A stretch of 56,570 nt of DNA from DATBAK01 sp036787815 (GTDB lineage: Bacteria; Actinomycetota; Acidimicrobiia; IMCC26256; PALSA-610): positions 1 through 56,570 of the forward strand of contig DAIQOP010000001.1 of the NCBI GenBank assembly GCA_036787815.1, read 5' to 3'. The notes beneath the pieces are model-generated. The model was not told the DNA's origin and ran no database searches. It saw nothing but the letters and a program-made list of their open reading frames with translations. The position numbers and the translations under genes were made by a program. Below are positions 15,405-23,216 of the stretch, in pieces (position 1 is the stretch's first letter; each line of letters opens with the position of its first letter).

Positions 15405-16718
15405 TTACAGCGGTGTGGCGTCGAAGCGGCAGTGGCCCGTCGGTTGACCGGAGCCTTCGACCGCGTCCACCAGCGGGACTTCACCGAACAGCTTGATCGC
15501 CGCCGCGACCTTGCCTGCGGTCGTCGCGTTGGCGTCCTGGCAGATGTAGCCGTTCGTGAGCGTGTTCTGGTTGATGCCCGCGAACGCGGCTGCCGCCGCG
15601 TAGTTCGGCTCGTTCTGCGTGAGGACGTTGTACACGTACCGGGTGCCGGGGAACTGCGCCTGGGTCTCGTCGAGGCCCTCGTTGATGGTCTTGGTGTTCG
15701 GCACGATGCCCTCGACGCTCTTCAGGGCGAAGCTGTTGCGGGCGTCGACGAGGCCGGTCTTGGTGGTGTTCTTCTGCGCGGTCCACTGCGCGAAGCCGAA
15801 CGGGATGATCATGTGGGAAAGATCACTCGTGGGAATCGGCTCGAATCCTTGCAGGCACGCAATGTCGTTGTTGACGCAGCGTGTGGCGGCCTGGTTCTCC
15901 TCGGCCCGGTGTGACAGGTGGCTGGAGTCGCAGCCCGCGTCGATCGTTGCGCCGTTGAGGAGCTTGGTCTGGAAGAACGAGGCGGTTCCCGAACCGGCCT
16001 GCGGGGCGTACTTGATGATCGGGGCGCTCTTGCCACCGACCTGCGCCCAGTTCTTGATGATCGGGGTACCCACCTTCGGACCGGACGCGAAGCACGTGTA
16101 GATCTTCGTGATCTGGCTGATGCTCAGGTTCGCCGGGGCGAACGTGTTGCGGAACGTGTCGGCGGTCCCGCCGTTCCTGATGCTCCATGTCAACGCGTCG
16201 AGCGCGAAGGCGTAGCTCTCGAGGTCGGGCGTGTCGCTCGGGTTACCCAACCCACGCGACGAACGGGCGAGTGCGACGGCACAACCGGGGTTGGCCGACG
16301 CGTCGTCGTTCTGGAGCGCGGTGATCCCGGCCGACGAACCGTTCGGCGGTGTGTGCGCCGTGTCCGACGAGTCCCAGGTGCGAGAACCGTCACCGTTCCA
16401 CGGTGCAGTGGTCGGGCATCCGGATTGCGCCGGAACCGTCACCGACGCCGGGAAGCCGAGGCCCGTGTTGTTCGTCGGTGGTACCTGGGTGACCTTGATG
16501 GCACTCTGGGAAGCGTTGAACAGGTCGGTCAGACCGCTGTGATGGGGATTGCCGTTGAACCCACCGCCGGCCATGACGAAGTAGGTCGTGTCGGAACCGG
16601 CTTGGGGCACGATCGTGGGCGAAGCGGCGTGAGCGACAACTGTGCCGCCGACCGCCATGCCGAGACCCAAAATCCCCGCCAGCCCGGCTGTCAGAGCAGC
16701 CTTGCTGAAGATCCTCAC
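15405..16718 (-). CDS. Secreted PstS-like periplasmic binding protein (unanchored)
   Basis: A 437-residue protein with a Sec signal peptide (basic start, long hydrophobic stretch, cleavage near AHAASP) and no lipobox or C-terminal membrane anchor. It has PstS/PBP-like features: an opening AGSDTTYFVMAGGGF, a PQAGSGTASFF motif where PstS has its DGSGT phosphate loop, and several Cys that could pair. It is likely a secreted ligand-binding protein, perhaps for phosphate or another oxyanion. GTG at 16718 has AGGAGG 8 nt upstream. It is a separate unit next to, and same strand as, the sortase-like and anchored binding-protein genes. Confidence 0.78.
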   Translation of the reverse strand: MRIFSKAALTAGLAGILGLGMAVGGTVVAHAASPTIVPQAGSDTTYFVMAGGGFNGNPHHSGLTDLFNASQSAIKVTQVPPTNNTGLGFPASVTVPAQSGCPTTAPWNGDGSRTWDSSDTAHTPPNGSSAGITALQNDDASANPGCAVALARSSRGLGNPSDTPDLESYAFALDALTWSIRNGGTADTFRNTFAPANLSISQITKIYTCFASGPKVGTPIIKNWAQVGGKSAPIIKYAPQAGSGTASFFQTKLLNGATIDAGCDSSHLSHRAEENQAATRCVNNDIACLQGFEPIPTSDLSHMIIPFGFAQWTAQKNTTKTGLVDARNSFALKSVEGIVPNTKTINEGLDETQAQFPGTRYVYNVLTQNEPNYAAAAAFAGINQNTLTNGYICQDANATTAGKVAAAIKLFGEVPLVDAVEGSGQPTGHCRFDATPL

Positions 16719-16750
16719 GTAGCGTCCTCCTAAGACGTTGCGCCTTGTCC

Positions 16751-16768
16751 GCAGGGGTCATCCCCTGC
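16751..16768. other. Small hairpin in the 5' leader of the secreted PstS-like gene
   Basis: GCAGGGG-tcat-CCCCTGC, a 7-bp stem with a 4-nt loop, lies 33 nt upstream of the GTG at 16718, between a TTAGAC-like promoter element and the AGGAGG site. Possible translation or stability control. Confidence 0.35.
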
Positions 16769-16836
16769 CGGAACACGGTCTAATGGTCGGAGGTAAACGG
16801 GCGGCCCACGTGAGTGCGGCCAGAGAGTGAACAGTG

Positions 16837-16866
16837 CGTGGCATCGAGTGTGCGCTCGATGCCACG
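16837..16866. terminator. Hairpin downstream of the sortase-like operon
   Basis: A perfect 12-bp stem CGTGGCATCGAG / CTCGATGCCACG with a 6-nt loop, 26 nt beyond the stop at 16893 on the minus strand. It probably ends the transcript that starts at the 704-aa binding-protein gene. Confidence 0.65.
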
Positions 16867-16892
16867 TGACGCGTCGGCTTCGAGACGAACGG

Positions 16893-17001
16893 TCAGAGCG
16901 TCGCGGGGAGGAGTTTGGTGAGGTTCTCGAACACCAGCCACGTCGCCGCGAGCAGGATCGGAACGCACACGAGATACGCCGACCACCGGGCCCAGCGGCG
17001 G
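16893..17001 (-). CDS. C-terminal membrane segment of the sortase-like gene, separated by a scaffold gap
   Basis: This minus-strand frame runs from the gap to a TGA and encodes RRWARWSAYLVCVPILLAAT and a further TWLVFENLTKLLPATL, a transmembrane helix with a short tail. The gap-proximal 13 bases (16989-17001) are identical to 17045-17057 in the sortase-like gene, which there encodes RRWA in the same frame. Joining at this overlap continues the sortase-like protein without a stop, giving about 324 residues with two C-terminal membrane helices. I therefore regard this as the true 3' end of the next gene, not a separate gene. Confidence 0.7.
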
Positions 17002-17011
17002 NNNNNNNNNN
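17002..17011. other. Scaffold gap (10 N)
   Basis: Ten undetermined bases. The flanking contig ends share 13 bp (16989-17001 and 17045-17057), so the gap probably has no missing sequence and the 33 bases 17012-17044 are a contig-end artefact. Confidence 0.85.
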
Positions 17012-17035
17012 TCGTGCTGGCCGCCATCGCTGCCT

Positions 17036-17923
17036 TCACCCTGTGGCCCAGCGGCGGAACAGCCACGTGGCGCCCACGCTCACCAGCAGCAGCGCCTCGA
17101 GCCACAGCACGAGTGGGAGCACGCTGTCGGTCTCGCCCGCGAGGCCGAGCTCGGCGCGCGTCACCGGAGTCGGATCGGCCGACGGCGCGAAGGGTTTCCC
17201 GACGAGGTGCGACGTCACGACGAGGCGCCGGTCGGCGACGAAGGCCGGGTCGGAGGTGACGAGCGTGAGCTGGTTGCTGCCCGAACCCACGAGCTCGGCG
17301 CCGTCGGTCGCGGCGGCGGCGCGCACGGTGTCGACGACGTAGGTCGAACGACCTTCGCCGGTCCACACCGCGATGCGATCGCCGCGCGACAACGACGGGA
17401 GACGGCGGAACGGGGCGCCGTAGGCGGCGCGCCGGCCGAAGATCACGGCGTTGCCCTCCTGCCCGGGGAGTGGAGTCTGGCGGAGGTGGCCGGGCCCGTC
17501 GCGCAGCACGCCGCTCGTGGTGCCCTGTACGACGATCTGGCGCAGCCCGATCGCCGGAACGTCGATCTCCGCGACGGGGCGCCCGCTCGCGATCGCGCCG
17601 CCGATCGGCGCGCGGAAGTTCGCGACGTCGAGCGCAAAGCGGCGCCGGAGTCCGACCTGGGCACGGGCCTCGGCGAACCCCGAGAACACGAACAGGAACG
17701 CGACCATCGCGACCACCAGCAGGCTGAAGGTCGAGAGACCGCGGCTCACGATCGTGGCGACGTCGCTCGTCTTCTTGGGCGCGATCGGCGCGGCCGGCGG
17801 TCGCGCGACGAGCGGACCGGGGCTCGGCGGTACCGCGGGTGCGGGGAGGTCGGCGACCGCGACCTCGCTGGGGCCCGGCCGCAGATCGATGACGTCTCCC
17901 GACTCCTGGGTGGTCGTGGTCAC
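17036..17923 (-). CDS. Sortase-fold membrane protein lacking catalytic His and Cys (pseudo-sortase)
   Basis: A protein of 295 residues as assembled. It has a Pro/Ala-rich cytoplasmic start, a membrane helix at about 65-82, a sortase-like beta-barrel at about 115-245, and a C-terminal helix at about 268-290. The fold is recognisable from GPGHLRQTPLPGQEGNAVIF, YGAPFRRLPSLSRGDRI and NQLTLVTSDPAF. At the catalytic positions, however, GHR is GRR (Arg164) and TLxTC is TLVTS (Ser224), so transpeptidase activity is unlikely unless Ser substitutes. The annotated stop probably stems from the scaffold gap. It overlaps the anchored binding-protein gene by 4 bp and belongs to that operon. No LPxTG protein is adjacent. 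A binding or scaffolding role is my inference. Confidence 0.75.
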   Translation of the reverse strand: MTTTTQESGDVIDLRPGPSEVAVADLPAPAVPPSPGPLVARPPAAPIAPKKTSDVATIVSRGLSTFSLLVVAMVAFLFVFSGFAEARAQVGLRRRFALDVANFRAPIGGAIASGRPVAEIDVPAIGLRQIVVQGTTSGVLRDGPGHLRQTPLPGQEGNAVIFGRRAAYGAPFRRLPSLSRGDRIAVWTGEGRSTYVVDTVRAAAATDGAELVGSGSNQLTLVTSDPAFVADRRLVVTSHLVGKPFAPSADPTPVTRAELGLAGETDSVLPLVLWLEALLLVSVGATWLFRRWATG

Positions 17924-20034
17924 GACACCGGGCCGGGGTTCGGCGCACGCGCCGGACGGCGCACACGGGCGCGCACGAACGCGAACGACTTCCGGGCGAC
18001 GGGATGTGCCCGCCGGGTCAGCGGGTAGAGCGCCGCCAAGAGCGCGAGGAGAACGAGCGCGGGGAGTCCGAAGCGCTCGCCGGCGTTCGCGATGTCGACC
18101 ACGGGCTTCGCGTGGGCGAGCTTGGTGCTCTTCGGCTTCGGCGACGCGACCGTGGTGGGTGGAGTCGTCGCAGCGGGAGTGGTGGAGCCGGCGCCGGACC
18201 CGGCGGTGCTCGAGCCGTTCCCGGAAAGGCTGCCCAGGTCGCCGACCGGTGGCGACGTGGTGATCGTCGTCGTCGGTGTGGTCGTCGTCGGTGTGGTGGT
18301 GGTGGTTGTCGTTGTCGGCGGCGGCGGCGGCGGCGGCGGGGGCGCCTTCGCCACGGTGATCTTGGTGGCGGCCGCGGCATCCTGCGCGACGAGGTCGGCG
18401 GGCAGCGGTGAGTAACCGGTGGGGAGCGCGGCCTGCCCCGCCCCGCCCACGTAGGTGAGGAAACGGCGGAGGTTGGATTGCAGGGTGGTGGTGGCCACCT
18501 CGGTCGGCACCATCGCGTAGTCGACCTTCACGAGTGGATACGCCTCGGCGTTCGTCGACGACAGATCCGGGTACTTCGTGATGCCGTCGGGGTTCGTCTT
18601 CATCGCCGCGTAGCCGGCCGCGAGCCCGGCCGCGTCGGGAGCGACCGCCTTGCCGGCCGCGTTCACGAGCTTCGCGACCGGGAGGCGGTAGCGCTGCGCC
18701 GTCGCGAGGTCGACGACGCCGATGAAGCCGACGTGCTTCGGGTCCAACGGCGTGACCTCGGCCGGCTTCACCCCGTAGAACGTCTTGCGCGCGACGGGGC
18801 GTTCACCCTGCAGCGGGAGGTAGCCGCCGTCCTGGGTCGCGAGGCTCTGGAAGATGTCGGTGGGGTACTGCACGTTCTTGTACGCGTCGTTGACGGCGAT
18901 GCCGAAGGGATCGTGACCGTCGCCCGCGAGGAAGTTCTCGGCGTCGGCGCTGTGCGCGATCCAGTCGGTTGCGAGGTAGGTGTCGGCGTTGCGCTCGGCG
19001 CGGAGCAGCGGCTGCGACAGCGACTGGTCGGGCCAGTGATGCGCCGGATTCAGCTTGTTCAGCTCGGGATCGGCCCAGAACGTGGTGGGGTCGGTCTGTG
19101 GTCCCTGGAGCTCGGTGTCGGTGAGGACGCGTGCGAGGAGCCGAGGGCTGAGCGTGAGGTCGGTGATGCGCTTGCCGGTCTTCGGGTCGGTCATGTTGTA
19201 CGCGACGACCACCGCGGTGAGGTCGACGGGGGCGAACGTGTAGCTCGGGTGACCGGGAGACGCGGCGAGCTCGGCGTCGGTCGGTGGCATCGACGTGACA
19301 CCGACGTCGACGAGCTTGTTCAGGAAGTCCTGGCGTCCGGCGACCGACGAGATCTCGGTGTAGTCGAGGATGAGCTTCGGGTCTGCCGTGCACAGGTTCG
19401 CGGCCCAGTTGTAGATCAGCGCCGACGCCGATGCTTCACCTTCGGCACGCACGTCGAACTGGGTGACGGGAGGGCAGTCGTCGATGCTCCTGGCGAACTC
19501 GATCTTCGCGGTCACTGCCGTCGCCGGCAACGCGTCGACCGGTGGGGGCGTGCCGTCGTTCTCGTAGGCGAGGAGGGTGCACGGGTTGGTCGCGCTGCAG
19601 TTGAGGAGCGGTTGCTGCGCCGCGGGAAGGATCTCGACGTAGGCACTTCCGGTTCCGTCGGCTTGGGTGACGGCCGAGGCGACCTTGTTGCCTGCGTTCG
19701 GGAACGGAGTGGCCGTGAGGCAGTCGTCGACGGTCGTCGGGTTGCGGTCGGCGTCGACGACCTTCGGGTCGCCCTTGCACTGCAGCAGCGTGACCGTGTT
19801 GCTGAACCCCACCGTGGGCGTGAATCCGCTCCACTGCACGAACGCGACCTGGTTGCCGAGGCCGGTCGCGGGCGTGGCCGTGAGGGTGCGGGTGCCCGCG
19901 GCGCGTGCCGTGGTGGAACCGAACGACGACAGGACCGCGATGGTCGCACCCACCAGGAGCACCGCCGCAGCGCGCGCGGCGCGTGAGCGGCGCTTGCGCG
20001 CGACGTGATCTCGATGGTCGTTCCGACAAGACAT
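17920..20034 (-). CDS. Membrane-anchored PstS-like binding protein with N-terminal Ig-like domain
   Basis: A 704-residue exported protein. Signal peptide at about 12-46; residues about 48-165 resemble a neocarzinostatin-like Ig domain (TLTATPATGLGNQVAFVQWS, Cys pairs); about 170-555 is a PstS-like periplasmic-binding fold (DVRAEGEASASALIYNWAAN); then a Pro9/Thr-rich wall-spanning linker (about 570-640) and a C-terminal membrane helix (about 655-673) with an Arg-rich cytoplasmic tail. It would be tethered across the cell wall. The start at 20034 is chosen because GGAGG lies 9 nt upstream; GTG at 20040 is too close to it. Divergent from pstC, with a PHO box between, and overlapping the sortase-like gene. 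Confidence 0.75.
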   Translation of the reverse strand: MSCRNDHRDHVARKRRSRAARAAAVLLVGATIAVLSSFGSTTARAAGTRTLTATPATGLGNQVAFVQWSGFTPTVGFSNTVTLLQCKGDPKVVDADRNPTTVDDCLTATPFPNAGNKVASAVTQADGTGSAYVEILPAAQQPLLNCSATNPCTLLAYENDGTPPPVDALPATAVTAKIEFARSIDDCPPVTQFDVRAEGEASASALIYNWAANLCTADPKLILDYTEISSVAGRQDFLNKLVDVGVTSMPPTDAELAASPGHPSYTFAPVDLTAVVVAYNMTDPKTGKRITDLTLSPRLLARVLTDTELQGPQTDPTTFWADPELNKLNPAHHWPDQSLSQPLLRAERNADTYLATDWIAHSADAENFLAGDGHDPFGIAVNDAYKNVQYPTDIFQSLATQDGGYLPLQGERPVARKTFYGVKPAEVTPLDPKHVGFIGVVDLATAQRYRLPVAKLVNAAGKAVAPDAAGLAAGYAAMKTNPDGITKYPDLSSTNAEAYPLVKVDYAMVPTEVATTTLQSNLRRFLTYVGGAGQAALPTGYSPLPADLVAQDAAAATKITVAKAPPPPPPPPPTTTTTTTTPTTTTPTTTITTSPPVGDLGSLSGNGSSTAGSGAGSTTPAATTPPTTVASPKPKSTKLAHAKPVVDIANAGERFGLPALVLLALLAALYPLTRRAHPVARKSFAFVRARVRRPARAPNPGPVS

Positions 20035-20105
20035 CTGCACCGGCCTCCAGTTGTCGCGTGCATGCTCGCATCACGTCGAGCGAATCGGCCGTGTGTGCGT
20101 CACGA

Positions 20106-20123
20106 GTTCACCTCTCGTTCATC
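20106..20123 (+). promoter_or_regulatory. PHO box: two 11-nt direct repeat units
   Basis: GTTCACC at 20106-20112 and GTTCATC at 20117-20123, spaced exactly 11 nt start to start, as in the PhoP-binding direct repeats described for Streptomyces. It sits in the 211-bp region between the divergent anchored binding-protein gene and pstC. Phosphate-starvation control of both directions is inferred. Confidence 0.6.
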
Positions 20124-20245
20124 GCGACGCAAGGCCGTTGCCACCCGGGTCGTGTGAAGTGTTCGGTGCCAGCACTCGTCGGCGCGACGATCCGCGCCCC
20201 GACACCCGAACCACGCACGCGACGACTCGCGGGAGGACTCTGCCG

Positions 20246-21235
20246 GTGACGGCATCGGATACCTGGGCATCGTCCGACAGCCGACGGGTCTCGATCGCGG
20301 TGCACCGCTCGCCCGCCGACCGCGTGTACCGAGGCGTCGCGTACGCCGCGGGTTCCGCGACGCTCGGGCTCATGGGCCTCATCGGCGTCTTCCTGTTCGT
20401 GAAGGCGTGGCCCGCGCTCCACACCGTCGGCGTGAAGTTCTTCACCCGGAGCGAGTGGCTGCCCCAGGCAGGCCGGTTCGGGATCACGGGAGTGCTCCTG
20501 GGCACGGTCGTGATCGCGGTGATCGCCCTCGTGCTCGCGGTGCCGGTCGCGACGCTCGCCGCGCTCTTCATCACCGAGTACGCGCCCCGCAGGTTGAAGC
20601 GCCCCATCACGTGGCTGATCGACCTCCTCGCCGCGGTGCCGAGCCTCATCTACGGACTCTGGGGCCGGGCGTTCCTCGGACCGAAGGTGCGCCCGCTGAG
20701 CATCTGGCTGGCCCACCACCTCGGGTTCATCCCGATCTTCGACGCCCGCGGTGCGTCGACCTTCTCGGCGTCGGCGTTCATCGCCGGGATCGTCGTCGCG
20801 CTCATGATCGTGCCGCTGTGCACCGCGGTGATGCGCGAGGTCTTCGCGGCCGCGCCGCCGGGAGAGAAGGAAGGTGCGCTCGCGCTCGGGGGTACGCAGT
20901 GGGGGGTCATCCGCGACGTCGTGCTGCCGTTCGGCAAGGGCGGGATGATCGGCGGTGCGATGTTGGGCCTGGGCCGTGCCCTCGGTGAGACGATCGCCGT
21001 GACGCTGATCATCTCGCCCGACTTCAACGTCTCGCACCTCTTCCACATCCTGCCTGCGGGCGGGAACTCGATCGCCGCGCTGATCGCGCTCAAGTTCAAC
21101 GAGTCCGCCAGCGGGCCGGGCCTCAGCGCACTCATGGCCGCGGGGCTCACCCTCTTCATGATGACGCTGATCGTGAACGCGGTCGCGTCGACGATCGTCG
21201 CCCGGTCCCGTTCGGGCTCGGCCACGGAGATCTGA
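20246..21235 (+). CDS. pstC: Phosphate ABC transporter permease PstC
   Basis: A 329-residue inner-membrane permease with six helices. The binding-protein-dependent transport signature is clear as EGALALGGTQWGVIRDVVLP in the last third, and the family's PSLIYGLWGRAFLGP and ALGETIAVTLIIS segments are present. It pairs with PstA to form the phosphate channel driven by PstB. GTG at 20246, 8 nt after GGGAGGA, is chosen over longer in-frame possibilities because the upstream extension is Arg/His-rich and unlike the family. First gene of pstC-pstA-pstB-pstS, probably under the PHO box upstream. Confidence 0.93.
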   Translation: MTASDTWASSDSRRVSIAVHRSPADRVYRGVAYAAGSATLGLMGLIGVFLFVKAWPALHTVGVKFFTRSEWLPQAGRFGITGVLLGTVVIAVIALVLAVPVATLAALFITEYAPRRLKRPITWLIDLLAAVPSLIYGLWGRAFLGPKVRPLSIWLAHHLGFIPIFDARGASTFSASAFIAGIVVALMIVPLCTAVMREVFAAAPPGEKEGALALGGTQWGVIRDVVLPFGKGGMIGGAMLGLGRALGETIAVTLIISPDFNVSHLFHILPAGGNSIAALIALKFNESASGPGLSALMAAGLTLFMMTLIVNAVASTIVARSRSGSATEI

Positions 21236-21240
21236 CGGCC

Positions 21241-22389
21241 GTGACCCTGATCGAAGCGCCCCCGGAGCAACGCGATCCGTCGCTCACGCCGCCGAGGACG
21301 TTCGCGAGCGCCGAGCGCATCCGCGTCCGCGCCTTCGGCCTCGCCGACGCGGGTGAGTTGGCCGGCGCGTTCCTCTCCGCGCTCGCCCTGGTGTGGCTCG
21401 TCTACGAGCGCCTGACCCCGTTGAGCGGGATCCTCGGCTTCTGGGTGTGCGTGTACGTCGCGTTCTTGGGGATCGCGTGGTTCGTCGCGCGCGAGCAACG
21501 CGGTGCCGTCGTCGCGCGCGATCAGGTCGTGCGCATCGTCGTCTGGAGCGGGGGCGTGGGCCTGATCGTCCCGCTCGCGCTCATCGTCATCGTCGTCGTG
21601 GGCCACGGATATCACGCACTGCGACCGCACTTCTTCACCCAGGACGGAAGCCGCGTCGGGTCGTTGAACAAGGCGACCGACGGTGGCGCGTCGGACGCTC
21701 TCGTCGGCACGCTCGAGCAGGTCGGCCTCGCGATGCTGATCTCCGTGCCGCTCGGTGTCACTACGGCGGTGTTCCTCAACGAGATCGGGGGCTGGCTCGC
21801 GCGGCCCGTGCGGACGATCGTCGACGCGATGAGCGCGATCCCGTCGATCGTGGCCGGCCTCTTCATCTACATCGCCGTCATCCGCGGGCTCGACTACCAC
21901 CCCGGCGGGTTCGCCGCCGCGCTCGCGCTGTCGTTGCTGATGTTGCCGACGGTGACCCGTACGACCGAGCTCGTGCTTCGGCTGGTACCCGGCGGTCTGC
22001 GCGAGGCGTCGCTCGCCTTGGGTTCGACGGAGTGGCGGACGACGCGCCATGTGGTGTTGCCGACGTCGCGCACGGGTGTCGTGACCGCGGTGATCCTCGG
22101 CGTCGCGCGTGTGGTCGGAGAGACCGCCCCGCTCCTCCTCACGTTGGGAGCGGCACACGTGTTCAACGGCAATCCGTTCTCGCATCCACAGAACTCGCTC
22201 CCGCTCTTCATCTTCAACCAATTCCTGCTCGCGCAGCCGAGCACGGTCGCGCGCGCGTGGACGGGTGCGTTCGTGTTGCTGGTGCTCGTGTTGGTTCTGT
22301 TCCTCGCCGCGCGGCTCGCCGGTGGACGGGGAGCGGGTCACATCGGTCGGGTTCGCCGCTGGCGGCTCGCCAGGAAGGGTCTCGCATGA
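21241..22389 (+). CDS. pstA: Phosphate ABC transporter permease PstA with N-terminal two-helix extension
   Basis: A 382-residue permease. Residues about 100-370 are standard PstA (VGTLEQVGLAMLISVPLGVT, AIPSIVAGLFIY, REASLALGSTEWRTTRHVVL for the transport signature and GETAPLLLTLGAA). Residues 1-95 are extra compared with the usual roughly 290-residue PstA and contain two additional predicted membrane helices (about 40-55 and 63-82). GTG start 5 nt after the pstC stop. It forms the phosphate pore with PstC. The extension may dock to other membrane parts of this island, which is speculation. Confidence 0.92.
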   Translation: MTLIEAPPEQRDPSLTPPRTFASAERIRVRAFGLADAGELAGAFLSALALVWLVYERLTPLSGILGFWVCVYVAFLGIAWFVAREQRGAVVARDQVVRIVVWSGGVGLIVPLALIVIVVVGHGYHALRPHFFTQDGSRVGSLNKATDGGASDALVGTLEQVGLAMLISVPLGVTTAVFLNEIGGWLARPVRTIVDAMSAIPSIVAGLFIYIAVIRGLDYHPGGFAAALALSLLMLPTVTRTTELVLRLVPGGLREASLALGSTEWRTTRHVVLPTSRTGVVTAVILGVARVVGETAPLLLTLGAAHVFNGNPFSHPQNSLPLFIFNQFLLAQPSTVARAWTGAFVLLVLVLVLFLAARLAGGRGAGHIGRVRRWRLARKGLA

Positions 22390-23216
22390 CGATCGCGCTC
22401 GACACCCCCCACCCGACGTACCCCGCACCGGCACCGCCGCGCCCCGGCGGCGCGACCCTGGCCGCCCGCAATGTCGGGGCGTGGTTCGGCGACCATCAGG
22501 TGCTCGCGAACGTGTCGCTCGACATGCCCGCGCAGCAGGTGACGGCGCTGATCGGGCCGTCGGGCTGCGGGAAGTCGACCTTCCTGCGCATCCTCAACCG
22601 GATGCACGAGCTCGTTCCCGGGGCGAGCCTCGCCGGCGAGATCGCACTCGACGGCACCGACATCTACCGGTCGAACCTCGCGGTCACCGAGACCCGGCGC
22701 CGCATCGGCATGGTGTTCCAGAAGCCGAACCCGTTCCCGGCGATGACCGTGTCGGAGAACGTGCTCGCCGGCCTCAAGCTCTCGGGGCTCAAGCGATCGG
22801 ACCACGCGGCGATCGTCGAGAACTGTCTCACCCGGGCCGGTCTCTGGAACGAGGTGAAGAACCGCCTCGGCGATGCCGGTGGGGGTCTCTCGGGCGGGCA
22901 GCAACAGCGCTTGTGCATCGCCCGTGCGCTCGCCGTGCTGCCGTCGGTGCTGCTCATGGACGAACCCTGCTCGGCGCTCGACCCGACCTCGACCCGCCGG
23001 ATCGAGGAGACGATCGCGGAGCTCTCGCAGCAGGTGACGATCGTGATCGTGACCCACAACATGCAGCAGGCGCAGCGCGTCTCGCACGGTTGCGCGTTCT
23101 TCCTCGCGGCCGAGAACGAGCCCGGTTACATCGTCGAATCGGGCCCGACCGAGAAGCTGTTCTCCAATCCCGATGATCCCCGCACGCTCGACTACGTCAG
23201 CGGCCGCTTCGGATGA
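22386..23216 (+). CDS. pstB: Phosphate ABC transporter ATP-binding protein PstB
   Basis: A 276-residue ATPase with all motifs intact: Walker A GPSGCGKST (near 58-66), the PstB-specific MVFQKPNPFP Q-loop, signature LSGGQQQRLCIARAL, Walker B VLLMDEPCSALDPTSTRR and the switch His in IVTHNMQQAQRVS. It powers high-affinity phosphate uptake through PstC/PstA. Start ATG overlaps the pstA stop (ATGA) and its own stop overlaps the next ATG, so the four genes are translationally coupled. No phoU gene follows, unlike many pst operons. Confidence 0.95.
   Translation: MTIALDTPHPTYPAPAPPRPGGATLAARNVGAWFGDHQVLANVSLDMPAQQVTALIGPSGCGKSTFLRILNRMHELVPGASLAGEIALDGTDIYRSNLAVTETRRRIGMVFQKPNPFPAMTVSENVLAGLKLSGLKRSDHAAIVENCLTRAGLWNEVKNRLGDAGGGLSGGQQQRLCIARALAVLPSVLLMDEPCSALDPTSTRRIEETIAELSQQVTIVIVTHNMQQAQRVSHGCAFFLAAENEPGYIVESGPTEKLFSNPDDPRTLDYVSGRFG

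Noticed and set aside
17036..17923. Functional housekeeping sortase for the LPFTG protein
   Set aside because: The His and Cys positions are Arg and Ser, and the gene is tied to pst-like genes 24 kb away from the LPFTG gene.
16893..17966. Single gene reading through the first scaffold gap in the unadjusted frame
   Set aside because: The frame upstream of the Ns is Arg-rich noise; ten Ns do not preserve phase. The biologically sensible join is the 13-bp overlap.
18240..18350. GGT/GGC-rich low-complexity tract as a non-coding repeat
   Set aside because: It encodes the Thr/Pro stalk of the 704-aa binding protein on the minus strand.
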